Below, one piece after another: positions 10,840-23,253 of a stretch of DNA of 64,000 nt. Position numbers and translations under genes: made by a program. The notes beneath the pieces are model-generated. The model was not told where the DNA came from. It was given only the letters and a program-made list of their open reading frames with translations, and searched no databases. Source of the stretch: Clonostachys chloroleuca (Eukaryota > Ascomycota > Sordariomycetes > Hypocreales > Bionectriaceae); contig JBANAY010000003.1 in assembly GCA_037952775.1 (NCBI GenBank), positions 22,692,001 to 22,756,000 on the forward strand. The letters are read 5' to 3'. Numbering within the stretch: the stretch's first letter is position 1; every line of letters starts with the position of its first letter.

Positions 10840-13254
10840 CTACACCTTTTGCTCCTCAGTGGATGACTCCGAGTCTGGGGATCCCGTAACTGGTTGGTTA
10901 CTTTCGTGCACACCTCTTTTACCTTTGATAACAATCCATATACTCTTGAATCCTCCATCAAAAAGGGGATAAAAGTTGCCCACAATGAGGGTAAACCAGA
11001 GAAAGATATAGGCGAAGACTATCCAAGCGGTGAAGAACTTGTTTTTTTTGTCCATGTTAGCAGTGATTCGCGACGTATTAAAAACCATCCAACGTACCGG
11101 TTTTGAGAAGACCATCTTGGCGCCGTACATTGCTAGGGGCCAAAGCAGAGCATGTCCAAGAATAGTGAATATTGCCCAGAAGGCTGCCCAGCGGCTCATC
11201 CTCTTCATGTACTGTATCCTCTCGGGGGTGAACCACTCAGCCTGGTCTGTTCCAAGTTGCGCAGCACGACCATGCTCCGTCTTAATGCTCTTTATCTGAT
11301 TGAAGTTGGACCAGTCAAATGATTGTGGCCGAGCTAGAGAGATGAGGAGAGTAACGGGTAATGGGACGAAAAAGGAAACGAGGCAGCCAAACAGGTTGGG
11401 TTTCGTTGCTCCTGTAGAAGCGATCGAGATTTCTCCGAAATAATACCAGGCGGTTGACAGCCAGACAGAGATACCACAGATCATTCCAACAATCGGTGAT
11501 ACGATAGCCGCCAGCCTTGTTTGGCCTCTCCAGAGAAGGGTGAAAAGGGTAGGGAAGACGCCTGGATTGATCATGTTGCCGATAACATAGAGTAACCAGC
11601 TCATGTCAACACCGCCTAAATGGAATGCTGTCGCTAGAGTTGAGATGAAAATCAAAGTGGTAACGACTCCGATATGAGACCAGCGAATAAGCTGCTTATC
11701 ATTTGGAGTCTTATTGATGTAGGTACCGTAGATGTCGAAGCTAATGATGGAACTGGTTGCAATCATTTGCGCTGAGGCAATGGATGTGCAGGCCTACAGT
11801 ATGATTAGTCCGAATGGTCAAGCTTCTGGTGATTTCACTTGATCCTACCATAAAAATCGTGACTAGAAGAGCTCCGGCACCTGCTTTTCCTGAGACGGCT
11901 TGAACAACGTATGGAAGCACTAGTCCGCTGCTAACCTCCTCAGCAGTCATAGTCTTGGCATAATCAGCGTGGCCCCTCATTGTTATGTCTACGTTTAGGA
12001 CATACCCTCGGATAGATGGGAAAAGCTGGCGTTTGTTCTAGAGCAATTGCAGCCAAACCACTAATAGTACCAACGGTCCATGGCACAGAAAAAGAGGCAA
12101 CTCCACCAAGAACATAGCCTGGAACGGCAGCAGCAACATCGGCTGAGAAACCCTGAGATACCGTGAGTAAATAGTTTCATCTTGTTCTTCGAGCTGGCGC
12201 TCTTACCTTCTGCCAAAACCCGGTGTCCATTATAACAGCCCCGATATTTGAACTAAGAACCCAATTAGATAATTACAAGCTACGCGAAATGGTAAGGAGT
12301 TCTCACATGACGTGCAAAATACCAAAGAACAGACTCTCGTCACTTCTCATGGTTAGATGCGAGCCCTTGTAGTTTCCTTCGACTGGATTTTTCTTATCTG
12401 CAGCGATGACGGCGTCATAGAGAGCACCAATTGACCCGATCTCCTTGGCCACGATTATCTTAATCGTTAACCAGACTAAGATTATCATGACAATGAATGT
12501 GTGAACATAGTCTGTTAGGAACGTAGCTCGTAAACCACCGAAGTAGGTGTATATGGCAACCCCAAGCTTGACCCTTGTCAATATCGCACTCTTCAACATC
12601 GGATCATTTGTAGACTTACTGGTAAGAGATATGTACTCGCAATGACCGACATTCCAGTGAGCGACGCGACTGCAGTGGCTGCACCCAGTAACATAGCAGA
12701 GAACACTAGGGTGTTGTTAAGAAGGCAAAGAACCACCCACAGGATGTGGGCCGTGGTGCCGTAGCGAGTCTTAACGAGTTCCAAAAGCGTGTGTGCGTTG
12801 GGTGATTTTCGTTTGGCCTCAATGGAAATATAGGACAAGAGGCAGATTACAATACTGGCGGAAGCTCCCCACCAGACGCCAAGTGCGAGCCCATATTTGT
12901 ATGTGAGTAACGTGGCGCCTAGAAGTGCGGTACTATATAGCCAGGATGAAATAACTGCAGCGGCAGTTAGTCCTGTCCCGACAGAACGGTTGGCGACCAT
13001 AAAACTGTTCGTGTGTTAGTAAGGGCTGGCACTCGTGGGTGGGGGATAGTCTCACGTCTCTGTGGCCTTGTTATCTTCATCAAAGGCCTTCTTCATTAGA
13101 TGGGTTACCCAAATCATTCCTGTTTACTTCGTTAGAAAGTTTTGAACCAGATATATGAAGATAGAGGGTAGTTACCGAGAGCGAAAGCAGCCCCGAGGCC
13201 AACGATCACACCATAGCCGGCGCTTTGTGGTAACGGAGGTGTTACATCAGCCAT
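10840..13254 (-). CDS. DUR3-family urea/polyamine : cation symporter (sodium:solute symporter superfamily)
   Basis: Plasma-membrane active transporter of the DUR3/UreA family, which imports urea (and, in yeast, polyamines) with protons or sodium. Start at 13254 (MADVTPPLPQSAGYG). Eight exons can be joined; the junctions restore family motifs: AFALG|MIWVTHLMKKAF, ATET|FMVANRSVGTGLTAAAVISS, TYLLP|LGVAIYTYFGGLRATF, HVI|SNIGAVIMDTGFWQK, then GFSADVAAAVPGYVLGG..FPIYPR|TMTAEEVSSGLVLPY and FM|ACTSIASAQMIATSS. The product has the 14-15 hydrophobic segments expected, a STLATAFHLGGVDMSWLLY segment and a cytoplasmic acidic tail ending EEQKV. No frame break was found in any exon. The nearest neighbour is a decayed flavin monooxygenase on the other strand about 1.1 kb upstream; a shared nitrogen-scavenging role is only a guess. 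Paralogues are frequent, so urea itself as substrate is not certain. Confidence 0.9.
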
Positions 13255-14411
13255 TTTGAAAAGATGTCGTAAGTATTAAGACAAGTCGGTTTAACTACGA
13301 CCACTAGTGACATTGTGTGGTTCTATTCTCTGTTTATATCCACGGCATCTATTCGGACAATCTCTTGGCAACTAGGTTACCTAATGCTCTGATGACATCT
13401 TCGCAATACAAAATTGCGAGACCCGATTCCTTCTTTGATGACCCATTGCCAAGGCTAAGATGCACCTAGGCCAGTTTCATTCGGCTTGGCTATGGAGAAG
13501 TTCAATGTTATTTCCAACTAAAGCCGTCAAGCTCGGGTGGAGAAGCAGGCTAAACGAGTGAAGATCCTCATCCAACATCATTGCCAAACATCTCCCTCCT
13601 TTTCAATGTAGCGAAAGGCATGAAAAAACAACGCTCTGCTTGATGTTGCCCTGTGAAAGGGTGAAGTGATACATCCAGTCCCAAGCCGGGTTTGGCTCAA
13701 AGCAGTGGCTTCTGATAAGCTGGCATTCTTGTTTTATTACTAAAGCGTGTGCAGTTAGCTTATCGTTGGTGATCCGCCAGCACTGTGACGGATTCATTCG
13801 CTTAAAACCGGTGATGAATGATACCTGGAAAGAGGGAGGGATCCCTGAGCTTGACGTATCGGAGAGTTTCGGCGATGAATAGATCTCCATTTAATGAATC
13901 CTCAGCCAGATGGACCTCTTACATAGTTTCCTCTGATTTATTATTGGGTTCACTACATGAACGTGCAGTTCTCCAGGGTTCGCAAGTGGATCTTTCGCAT
14001 TGCATCATTGCCCTCACCATATGGCGCAAGATCCCTTCCATTGCTATGATTGGACAAGCAAGTTATAACGAATGTGTTATTGAGCTTGTGTTTGGTCAGA
14101 TTCCATTGCCAACCCTGTGGTTCCCATCAATATAGAAAAGTTCCATGGCTAAGCGCTTATCTGAAATCGTAAATAAACGATGAGGCAAAACAATGGTGCG
14201 ACTGAGGCCAAGATAACGCCTTAGATGCATTATAAACCATGCCCCACATTGATCAACACGTGGAAGTGTTAGTATGAATTTGTTAAAAAATCCGATAGCT
14301 CGGAACAATCTTTATAATCTTGGCTAGTATTGTGTACGGTCCCTGGCCTTGTCTAGTTCCCTGTGTCGGACTTGTTCTATCACAACTGCAATCCGCAACT
14401 TCACAACAATA
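13255..14411. other. Shared 5' region between divergent DUR3 gene and monooxygenase pseudogene
   Basis: About 1.15 kb separating two divergently oriented starts, so it should hold both promoters. I saw no repeated operator-like motif that I could defend and no RNA gene or ORF of recognisable family. Confidence 0.5.
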
Positions 14412-15990
14412 ATGGTGAGAGCAGACGAAAGAAAGCCGAAGGAATGGATCTTGAACACCTTTACAATGAGCACCCCAGGACACTTAGCTCCAGGTAGGTA
14501 CTTATGGCCGCTTTGATTGTTTAGCTGTCCTGAATTTTTCTAGGCCTATGGAGGCATCCTCGTAACCAGTCTGCTCAATATACCGATATCGAGTACTGGG
14601 CAAATTTAGTCAAGATCCTAGAAGACGGGAAATTTCATGGGCTGTGTAACGTAGACGTCTTGAGCCACTATGGAGTATACAAGGGAGCTGGCAACATTGA
14701 TCCGTCATTACCGAGCGCTGCTCAATTCCCGATTACCGATCATTTGTAAGTTACCCATAGGCTGAACGCAATGTGATGACTGACTAGTTGCGAAGTCTAC
14801 CCGTGGCTGCCATGGCAGCAGTGACGAAGCACCTGCCGTTTGGAATTACTGCCTCGACCACGTACGAGAACCCATTCTTGCTTGCAAAAGTACACTTGAT
14901 CATTTGACGAAAGGTCGCGTAGCTTGGAATGCTGTCACCAGTCATCTGGAGACAGCAGCGAAGAATCTCGGGCTCCCCACGCAGATTGCTCATGATGAGC
15001 GATATGAGATTGCGGATGAATTCCTTACTGTGACGTACAAGCTGTGGGAGAGCTCTTGGAGAGACGACGCCGTTGTTAAGCACACCAAAACCAAACAATA
15101 CACAGTCCCAGGAAGTGTTCGTCATATTGACCACAAAGGGTATGTCAACCTCCATCCATATTTCGAAATACGTGGTAACTAAGCCATCTCAGGAAACACT
15201 TTTCTACTGCTGGTCCCTTGACCAAGGAGTTATCGATTCAGAGGACGCCTTTCATCTTCCAAGCTGGAGCCAGCACAGCTGGTAAAGCCTTTGCTATCAA
15301 ACACGCTGAGTGCATGTTCGTTCCCGGCATAGAGATGCACAAGGTTACGAAGTCAGTCGACGAGATCCGACATCAAGATGTCAAGCAGGGCCGTAACCCA
15401 GACCACATAAAGATTATTGGTGGCATTCTGATCCCCGTTGATGAGACGGATAAAAAAGCGCGTGCAAAATATGAGGACTACATCAATTACATTGACTTTG
15501 AAGGCGCCCTGGCTCTTTTCGGGGTTGGACTGGAGGGAATCTCGACCAATGGTCAGACGACGAGGATTTCAAGTTCACAGGCCCAGGGGCAATTCAAAGC
15601 ATGATCACTCTATGGTCGGTCACTGTCCCGGGGACGGATGGGGTAAAGTGGACGAAGAAGCGAATTGCCCAGGAACTCGCTCTCGGTAGCCCGCATCCTC
15701 GAGCTATCGGCTCACCGCAGACGGTTGCCGATATTTTGTAGCGATGGATTGATGAGTCTACCATCGACGGCTTTAACATTTCATATGCTGTTAATCCTGG
15801 TGACTTTGAGGATATCTCAAAGTGGCTTCTTCCCGAACTGCGAGCTTGTGGCGTGTTCTGGGATGATTACGTCGCAACTACGACCCGGTAGAATTTCTTG
15901 GACGATGGCTTAGGTCCTTGACTGCGTGGTGACCACCCGGGAGCGAAGTATACCTGGCTAGCAACTGAGAAAAGCGCCGGAGAGGGGTAA
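14412..15990 (+). pseudogene. NtaA/SnaA/DszA-type flavin-dependent monooxygenase, decayed
   Basis: Bacterial-luciferase-like, FMNH2-dependent monooxygenase family (nitrilotriacetate monooxygenase component A type). Exon 1 starts at 14412 and ends ..STPGHLAPG; introns follow at about 14493-14546, 14745-14788 and 15139-15191. Family motifs are clear across all three frames: GLWRHPRNQSAQYTDIEYWA, the KFHGLCNVDVLSHYGVYKG core, FGITASTTYENPFLLA, LTKGRVAWNAVTS, YKLWESSWRDDA, TPFIFQAGASTAGKAFAIKH, and near the end ISYAVNPGDFEDISKWLLPE. It is broken by several lesions. Seven nucleotides are missing near 14885 (the usual three residues before STLDHLT). One G is missing at 15521-15524 (LFG to GWTGGNLDQW). 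In-frame stops lie at 15739-15741, 15889-15891 and 15919-15921. At least the first and third look like C-to-T changes of CAG and CGA. Not expected to make an active enzyme. Confidence 0.85.
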
Positions 15991-16853
15991 AGAAATTATA
16001 ACTTGCAGTTGCTGACTCGTTACATGATTAGAAATAGGAATATTACGTTAACGGGCTAAATATAACTTGTACAACTGAGGCATCATCCTGCTTGAGATCG
16101 GGCTCTGGAGATCGGTGAGCTCTATTAGTGCTAGCTGTAGTGACGGTGCCAATCTTGCCTTCGAATACGCTCTGAATGTGGCTAGGTCAAAGGACTTCAC
16201 TTTTGGCCTATAAATTTGCGCCTTGCCTCCCTGGAGGTAGGACTGAATTGAAACCTGACCGACTGGCCACATGTCTAAGTCAGCAGTTAAAGGGAAAGTA
16301 CATGCCTCCATTACGTCGGAGACCACGCTACTACCTTAACTGTGATAATCAGTCTATTTCCACAGGCCGTGGATCTTCTGTGCTAACTTGATCCGTGTAA
16401 TACCTACTCTATTTCTAAATTAGGCTGTGGCTCAGTCGCTAAAGAAGAGAATAGGATCTATAGGGTCTAACAGGAAGGGAGATAATATAAAGTCCCGCTG
16501 CGTCTAGAATAAGTAACCACATCTACACATTTCATTTACATATGTTAGCCGGGAAGGGGAATGTTCATAATGTGTTGTATTTCTCGCTTTTGTGAATAGC
16601 TACTTGTTGTAGATCCTGAGCCTTTGCTAAACCTTCAATCATCCGCTTGTCTCCAATAGTCTGTAGCTAGACCGACTAGGCACCGTTATTTAAAGCAGTT
16701 CCCTTATAGCACGAATGGTGATCTTAGTCTGCTTCTCGCTGATTTGAATTCCAAACATGAAAATGAGAAGACCTTCGAATACTTGGTGGAAGATGCATAG
16801 AAGACGCAATATTGGGCGCTAGATCGAGATATGATTCACTTCTGGTGCTTTAC
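15991..16853. other. Intergenic region, nothing recognised
   Basis: Between the 3' ends of the monooxygenase pseudogene and the small secreted-protein gene. AT-richer, with only short frames. No RNA gene or repeat recognised. Confidence 0.5.
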
Positions 16854-17027
16854 TTAGATGCACCCGTAGTGGCCGTAGCAGTATTGGTAGCCCAGATCGG
16901 TACAGTACGTAGTAGGGTCCGGCTGGTCAGTGCAGACTGGTCCAGAGCGCTCCTCAACGGTGGGAGTGGCAACGGCGGAGGCCACAAGGCCGAGGAGGGC
17001 AAGGGCAAAGGTCTTTGTGAAAAGCAT
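16854..17027 (-). CDS. Small secreted four-cysteine protein (57 aa)
   Basis: ATG at 17025-17027, TAA at 16854-16856, no intron needed. Residues 1-20 (MLFTKTFALALLGLVASAVA) form a clean signal peptide with an AVA|T cleavage site. The remaining 37 residues begin TPTVEERSG and contain four Cys spaced within 26 residues (VC, YC, YC, GC) with five Tyr between the first and last of them. Such short secreted Tyr/Cys-rich proteins are common in fungal secretomes as effector-like or cell-surface peptides. Two disulphides are possible. No family recognised, and no partner genes beside it. Confidence 0.6.
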   Translation of the reverse strand: MLFTKTFALALLGLVASAVATPTVEERSGPVCTDQPDPTTYCTDLGYQYCYGHYGCI

Positions 17028-19530
17028 GTTGATGGAAGAGTGTTTGAGGCTTTAATATAGAATGTTTCAGGAAATGGCCGGGTTGGATTTAGAGGAGAGT
17101 GTTGGATCTTTATTCTAAGAGAGCAGAGACTGAGTATTCTTATATTCATGCGTTAAGGAAATTGGAGCAACCGCAGGTGGGCCGAGAAACGCGCGTCACC
17201 TAGAAGCGGTGTTCTGGAACCCTCGTCACCGGAGTTGTCTCAAATAAGACCCCTGCTGCCTTGTTTAACGAAAATTGAGGCGGCTACGACTGTCCCTTTT
17301 TTGCATGTCCGCGTAAGGGTAGTGAAACAGTTGCGGATCGTAGAGTTTGCTCTCCCACGAAGCCGCCACTGGCGTGAGTGTGTTTTTAAGCATGCACGAA
17401 TCCGAAGATTGGGTGGCAATAATTTCAGCGGAACGATACATGAGACTTCTGCTCAATGTGTTGACGAGAACTGCTACAATCAATGACTGACCGACAATTC
17501 ATAGTATGTTTCAATCCATGCTGCTTGCTACTGACACTTGCCTAATTTGCAGAAACGGCCCGGAGGTTCTAAAGTATCCTCGAGGAGTTCAATTCTGACT
17601 TCAGTGCAGACTCGACGGTGAGTTGAGCAGGAAAGACGTCTCACATTGGTTGGAATACGGCTGGCCCTGAGCTCTGCCGAATTGCCGAGGGAATCTCTTA
17701 GGACAAGTCACCTGTGAGCAGGTTCGTTCAAGCAACTGCAAGTAAAAATCGACACTTGATATGAACGGGGCTGCATGACACAGTGGTGGGTCTAGAACCG
17801 TTGAAACCAATGGCGGGTTTGTAGGGCTTGATATTTAGATTCCGGTGGAGTTGGACGATGGAGCCAATGTTCACAATGGTGTTGGGTTCTCCGACAACTG
17901 AACCGAAGGTAGTGGCGGGGGCTACAATGGTAAAAACAAGCACCCGCTGCGAGTGAGTCTTTCTCATTGAAGGCCTGTCTCAGTCTTTCCTTCACTAAAC
18001 TCTCAATGAGTCTGCTTGGAAATTCTGTGACATTGTTGTCACACAGCAATGCGCATTTTGTCTCTTGTTTGGGATGGTGCGACTGAGCTGTCTTTACCCC
18101 AGCTTGTCTCCTGAAGGATTCTCCGTCCTTCCAGGGATGTTACTTGGAACTTGAGGCTCGATCCACTTTGAACCAATTTCATCTAAAGCTTGACTCTCAT
18201 ATGCCGCTTAATAACTCATTAATAAGGCATAAAAAGAGCGGTAGGATTGGTCATGTGAATTATGGTCGGCGAGTCAAGGGCCCAATGATCATGGGTATGT
18301 TATTTTTATCTCAATCAATCAATTACTTGGCGAATCTCATTCAGCCGGCCCCCCTACCGAACCGCCAAGTAATTGAACAAGCTTGAATGATTTGAAAAAG
18401 CTTGTTTGAAGCGGAGACCCGTCGATCGGTTGCCAGGATACACTTGAGACGAACTATTGTCCAACAACTTGATATCCGTCTTGGAAGGACCGGTGAAGTT
18501 GTCTTTTCACAAAAATACTAGGGAATTGGTATTTAAGTTTTTCAAGCATCAGGGAGCTTCTAGGGTTGAATACAAGACCATTAAAGTCGGGGGGCCTTTG
18601 ATGGTATTAGAAGGAGGACTTCGGAAAGATTGATCCTGTTTGAGGGCCTTCGTGTGGACATCGGACACTGGCAAGAAAGCGAAAGAGCATCGTGATCTGT
18701 CTTTGTCTTGAAAGCTAGAGATGTTCTGCCACGGTTTTGATCAATAATTTGACAATTGCTCCTTGACGTATCAAGGCTGGAACAAAAAGGCTGGTTTTCT
18801 TCAGTAATCCGAACTACCCTATTCCAGTAACTAAAGCAGCATTGATAGGTAGTTTCTCCCCTTCCTACGAGATTCTATGTTGACGGGTCAGTTTGAGTAA
18901 TTATATAGGAATTACATATTGTACCAAGAAGAGTGATCCGTAGGCAAATTGAAGAGGTGGATAGAACTCGAAAACAAGTTCAAGCGATGCACTCCATTTC
19001 ACAATTTATTTTTTAGTAAGAAGTCTTCAGCTGGCTGACTGTTTCATTACTGGTGGAGTTGTCGGTTCCTGCAAGTGTTCTAAAGCCCAACTGAGATCTC
19101 GCTTAACATGGAAAACTACTTAGATCAATACGAACAAGCCCCGTGGCTTGGCTTACACAAAATTGGTTAGGGCTGGAGTTTCCGAGGAAGCAGATGCAGG
19201 CTGCGCTCAGCAGACATTTATCCACCCGAGCTGGGCAGTATTACTCAGACGGTATTGGCCAACTACCGTGAGCATCTGCCCCTGTAACTCTCGATATCAC
19301 CCTAGTATGTAAGATATCTGCTCCCATCATCAATACATCGGATCCTCCGTGCATCCAACCAGGAGATCGGCCAGCCCAATCAATGTCAAAGATCACACAG
19401 CATCACCTCATAGGCCATGGGTGGCCATCCAAGGGGTGTGGCTTGTCGCTCCTCAAATACCAGCCCTATAGCTCTTGAAAGCCACGCGAAGCACACGAAC
19501 GTAGTCAAGAAGAAACCATTGCCGCAAGTC
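17028..19530. other. 2.5-kb gap with one exon/intron-like relic
   Basis: No family recognised. Around 17340-17640 on + there is a coding-like stretch (MHESEDWVAIISAERYMRL in one frame) and a textbook-looking intron at 17504-17552 (GTATGT..GCTACTGAC..TTTGCAG), but I cannot assemble a complete gene. On -, 17728-18049 has two overlapping open frames with no known motif. Nothing defensible from 18.4 to 19.5 kb. Confidence 0.4.
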
Positions 19531-20720
19531 ATGGCTATCGACTTTGTTGTCGCAATCCCGACGTTGGTTGGGTCGTGGCTCTCGTTCCTCGCCTCGACAA
19601 CCGCCATTGTGCTCCAAATTGTTCGTCCCCCGAGACGGCATTTCCGCCATGCTCTGATCATCAATCTACTTGTATCAGGTACGTCACGCAGCATTATTTA
19701 CTAAAACTCAAGGGAGCTGACAATCTGTCCCTGAGTAGATGCGATGAACACCTTGTCCAACGCCGTCTCTGGCTCCATCTTCCTTGCACAAGGCCGAATG
19801 CCAGGCGGCGAGACCAAACCAGACGCGGCGTGTATCGCCAACGCCTACATCAACCAGCTCAGCGTCCAGACGATTGATTTCAACATCCTTATTATATCGA
19901 TCACGGTTCTTCTCACTGTGTTGAAGACCGATCGAGTCGCTAATCTCTCGATCCGATTTCAAACGCTGCTTTGCATAGCTGCTTGGGTGCCAGCTCTCAT
20001 CACCAGTAGGTCACCGCTTACGCATTCGGTTAACACTTGCATATGCTGACACGAGCTTTCCTTCTAGGCAACATCGCGCTTGTGCTGAACGGGTTTGGCT
20101 ATGTAAGCGGCAACTGGTGCTGGATCCGAGCTGACCGTCTGGATCTGCGATACGCGCTTACCCACGGCTGGCGCCTGTTTATATTCTTTGCGACGATTCT
20201 TATTTATACATATATCTACATCCATCTTAAGAAGGTTTTTAGGAGAATCCGGAGTGTCACTACGGATTTTTCTGAAGCGAGCTACGACAGCTCCGCGGCA
20301 GAAGGGTCCTACACGCACAATTCCGACAGGCACCAGGTTCTGCAGCCCGATTCATTGCCCCTCGTCGATGGACCACAACGAATACGAACTGAATCAGCAA
20401 GGGGCCAAGTATCAGATTTAGCAAGAACTAGTCGGCCGCACGTCGGCCCTAGTAAGAGCTTTCCCTCCAAGTCTTTGATGCCGCCGCCCCCTAACCTCAG
20501 CAAGATGTTGCTATTGAACGGGTATCCCATCGCGTACATCATCTTGTGGATTCCAGGGATCGCGAATCGACTGACTGAGTCTTTAAACGGGGCATCTCCG
20601 CAGTGGCTCAAGGCTCTGCAGGCCTCAACGCAGTTTATTGGCTTAGTGAATGCTGTCACGTATGGCTTGAGCGAACAGATGCGGCAGAAGGCATGGAAGA
20701 AGATTAGAGGGGAGGTTTGA
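19531..20720 (+). CDS. cAMP-receptor-like seven-helix GPCR
   Basis: Exons 19531-19678, 19739-20005 and 20068-20720; introns have GT..AG ends and the joins give INLLVSDAMNTLSNAVSG and LITSNIALVLNGFGYVSGNW. Seven hydrophobic segments fit a class of fungal receptors resembling Dictyostelium cAMP receptors and Git3/GprH-type proteins. There are conserved Cys in CIANAY and WCWI, a long third cytoplasmic loop (about 90 polar residues after a YIHLKKVFRR segment), the helix-6/7 segment LNGYPIAYIILWIPGIANR, and LNAVTYGL-like helix 7 (FIGLVNAVTYGLSEQM). A short basic tail (KAWKKIRGEV) ends the protein. The start could also be 114 bp upstream at 19417; 19531 was chosen because it leads directly into helix 1. 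Likely plasma membrane, sensing a nutrient or small ligand through a G protein. Ligand unknown. Confidence 0.85.
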
Positions 20721-23253
20721 TTCCCATTCCAACAGTTATCTTAATTCTACAACTAAAATATATAACTCAACGTATCAGAGTGTGCTGAATCCGATGCACA
20801 TGGTTGCAATGGGGCTAATGATTAACTGAGACTGTAATTGGCTTATCCAATATATATGAATATAATTTATCATCATACGCATATCACACATAGGGTTTAT
20901 TCTGTTAGTCACAGTGGGCGAGGGCTCTACTCAATGCAACAACAATGCTTGCGATAACGTACTGGCCATTCAGAACGTAATTTATTCAAGTTAGAGCGTG
21001 TTGCATGCGATTGTTGCAGATTAAAAACGGAAAATTCACTCAATAAATTTAGCCTATGAATACAATTTCTTTTTCCAGAGGTAAATTGTCGGGAGATGGG
21101 AATGTGGCTCTTGAGAAGAATGGGATCTCATGGTTCTAAACCTATGCATGAGGCTGATTAGACGGCAAATGAGCAGTAGGATTGGCCAGATGCATGCGTG
21201 AGGCAGCTAAGGCAATAAATGGCTGTATCTCAATGTACGACACGAAACCCCGCAATCCGATCACTCATTCTTGGAACTGTTAACGTTCACGGCCGGCCCT
21301 CCTCACCAACGGCCACTCACATAGCATACAAGAGAAAAGGTGTTCATCTACAGTGTCATTTTACCCCAAGACTGAGCCGTATGGCTTCAGAGTATTAAAA
21401 CGCTGGACAATACTGGCTCGAAGTGCGCTCGTTGACCCCATAGCACCCTCTTCATCTAAGAAACGACAATAAATCCTCAGTCTATGAAAGGCTGTTAGCC
21501 TTCAACCGAGCTACTTGACGCGTCGATGAGTCTCATCCGCGAATTGTAGTTCGCACGAATGTCGCGCCACACCCCTACCCCAGAACCACGACCTGACTGG
21601 GTGGCAAAGCAACAACATCGATCAGCCACTCGAGCATTACCGATGGGCTCGTGCGTTAGGGTTAATCTTAGCCAACCCATCATACCGTTTCCGAAGATTC
21701 TACAGCCTGTAGCCGGGCGAGCTGAAATGAGTTGCTTGCCGAACTGGGGAAAAAGCAAGTGTCGCCTTAGGTCTTGGATAACAACAGTCTTTTGGGGGCA
21801 GTGCTCAGTAGACACTCGCTCCGCGACCAGTCTGAGTGGAGGGATATGCCACATTCTGGCCATTCCAGGCATAGTGTTGACCATGAGCATCTCGCCAATA
21901 AAGAATTTATGCATCCCCTAGATATCTTGGTTGAGACTACCCAAACTGAGAGAAAATCGGAAAGGATACGAAAGTCTCTCATTCATGAGTTGGCCGTCTC
22001 GGATCGGCTCGCGTCTTATCTCAAGACCAAGCATGATAGGCCAGCTGTGGATTTCCAGCGAACTTTAGAGAAGGTTGCTGTTGAGAAAGACGAAGGTGTT
22101 TTTGGCAGCTTAAAAAGGCTTATTACCGGGACCTGGACCCACATACGTGTCAATGCGAAGACAATGAACATCGGAATATCGCCATTGAGAATACGATCGA
22201 CGTATTCGACAAGCATAGACTGGCCTCCGGAGAGCCTGAATGGGAACGCCTACTTCTACTAGGGGAACGAGGACGGGGAAACCGCTTAAGCAAACTCAAA
22301 CAAAGGTCTACTCAAGTATGGCTAAAGTCGGCTTGAAATCCGCGGATAGTCGCCCACCGGTGAAACAATGAGCGAAGAAGGGGTGACGCCTTGATAGAAA
22401 TCATTTGATATTATAATACATCGAGATTACTTAGGCACTACTCGTGAACTGTGCCTACTTAGATTTCAAAGTCCAAAATGATCTTCCGTCTCTATCCCAC
22501 ACGAAGTCCGTGCGACCCAAAAATGGTACGACTTCTTCTAGGGTTGTAGGCCAACGTCAACCTTCCGGCCGAGCGGTGACGCCATATTGCGTTATGCTGG
22601 GCAAGTGTCGAATATGCTAACAATCCGCATACTACTGCAACACAGTGCTAAATGATAACGCCAAGAATGCACGTGGGTAGACAATTCTGTACGCCGTGGG
22701 TGGGTGGATGCTGATCAGATGTTGATGGAATAGGAAACAATTTGGGGTTCCCTGCAACGGCCGCTGCATCGGTATCTAGCTACTACCCAAGACTACTCCC
22801 CCAACCGTCCAAACCAATGAAAAAGGACTTACTTATTATTTCTACGAGAATACCTAGGGATCATTCCGGGGTCTGAGAAAGAGTCGGCTCAACTTTTCAC
22901 CCAAAGTGTGGCTCGGGCTCTTCGTTGGCCCGTTTGCCGTGGAAAATGGACATAGATTAATAATGTATGAATAAAATTTGTAAGCCCACTCGGCTACGAT
23001 CCCAAATCTACGCGCTCCATATTCTCAGTAGCCAAGAGTCTAGTGTAACCACAAGCCACTTTCGCGGAGTACCATCCTTGTTTAGATTTTGAGTTAGTGA
23101 GTACCTAGGCAGGATTGTAAAAGGATGGCTACGCCTTGGCAGATACCACTGGTATAAAATAGTTGATACCTCCTCACTGATTATCTGATCTCTAGGTCAA
23201 GAGCGGTTGGTTTCAAGTTTGCCACCTAATTTTTGGCCGACATAGCATTCACA
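20721..23253. other. 2.5-kb gap, one uncertain open frame
   Basis: The only notable element is an open frame on + at 21774-22262 (162 codons, hydrophilic in the middle, e.g. AVSDRLASYLKTKHDRP). It has no recognised motif, and two other frames are open over part of it. It may be a relic. The rest, including 22.3-23.1 kb, shows nothing until the TATA box of the next gene. Confidence 0.4.
23153..23160 (+). promoter_or_regulatory. TATA box of the Old Yellow Enzyme gene
   Basis: TATAAAAT lies 94-101 bp upstream of the ATG at 23254, a usual distance for fungal genes with a short leader. Confidence 0.5.

Noticed and set aside
21774..22262. 162-codon frame on +
   Set aside because: Hydrophilic and unrecognised, with competing frames over much of its length; not enough to call a gene.
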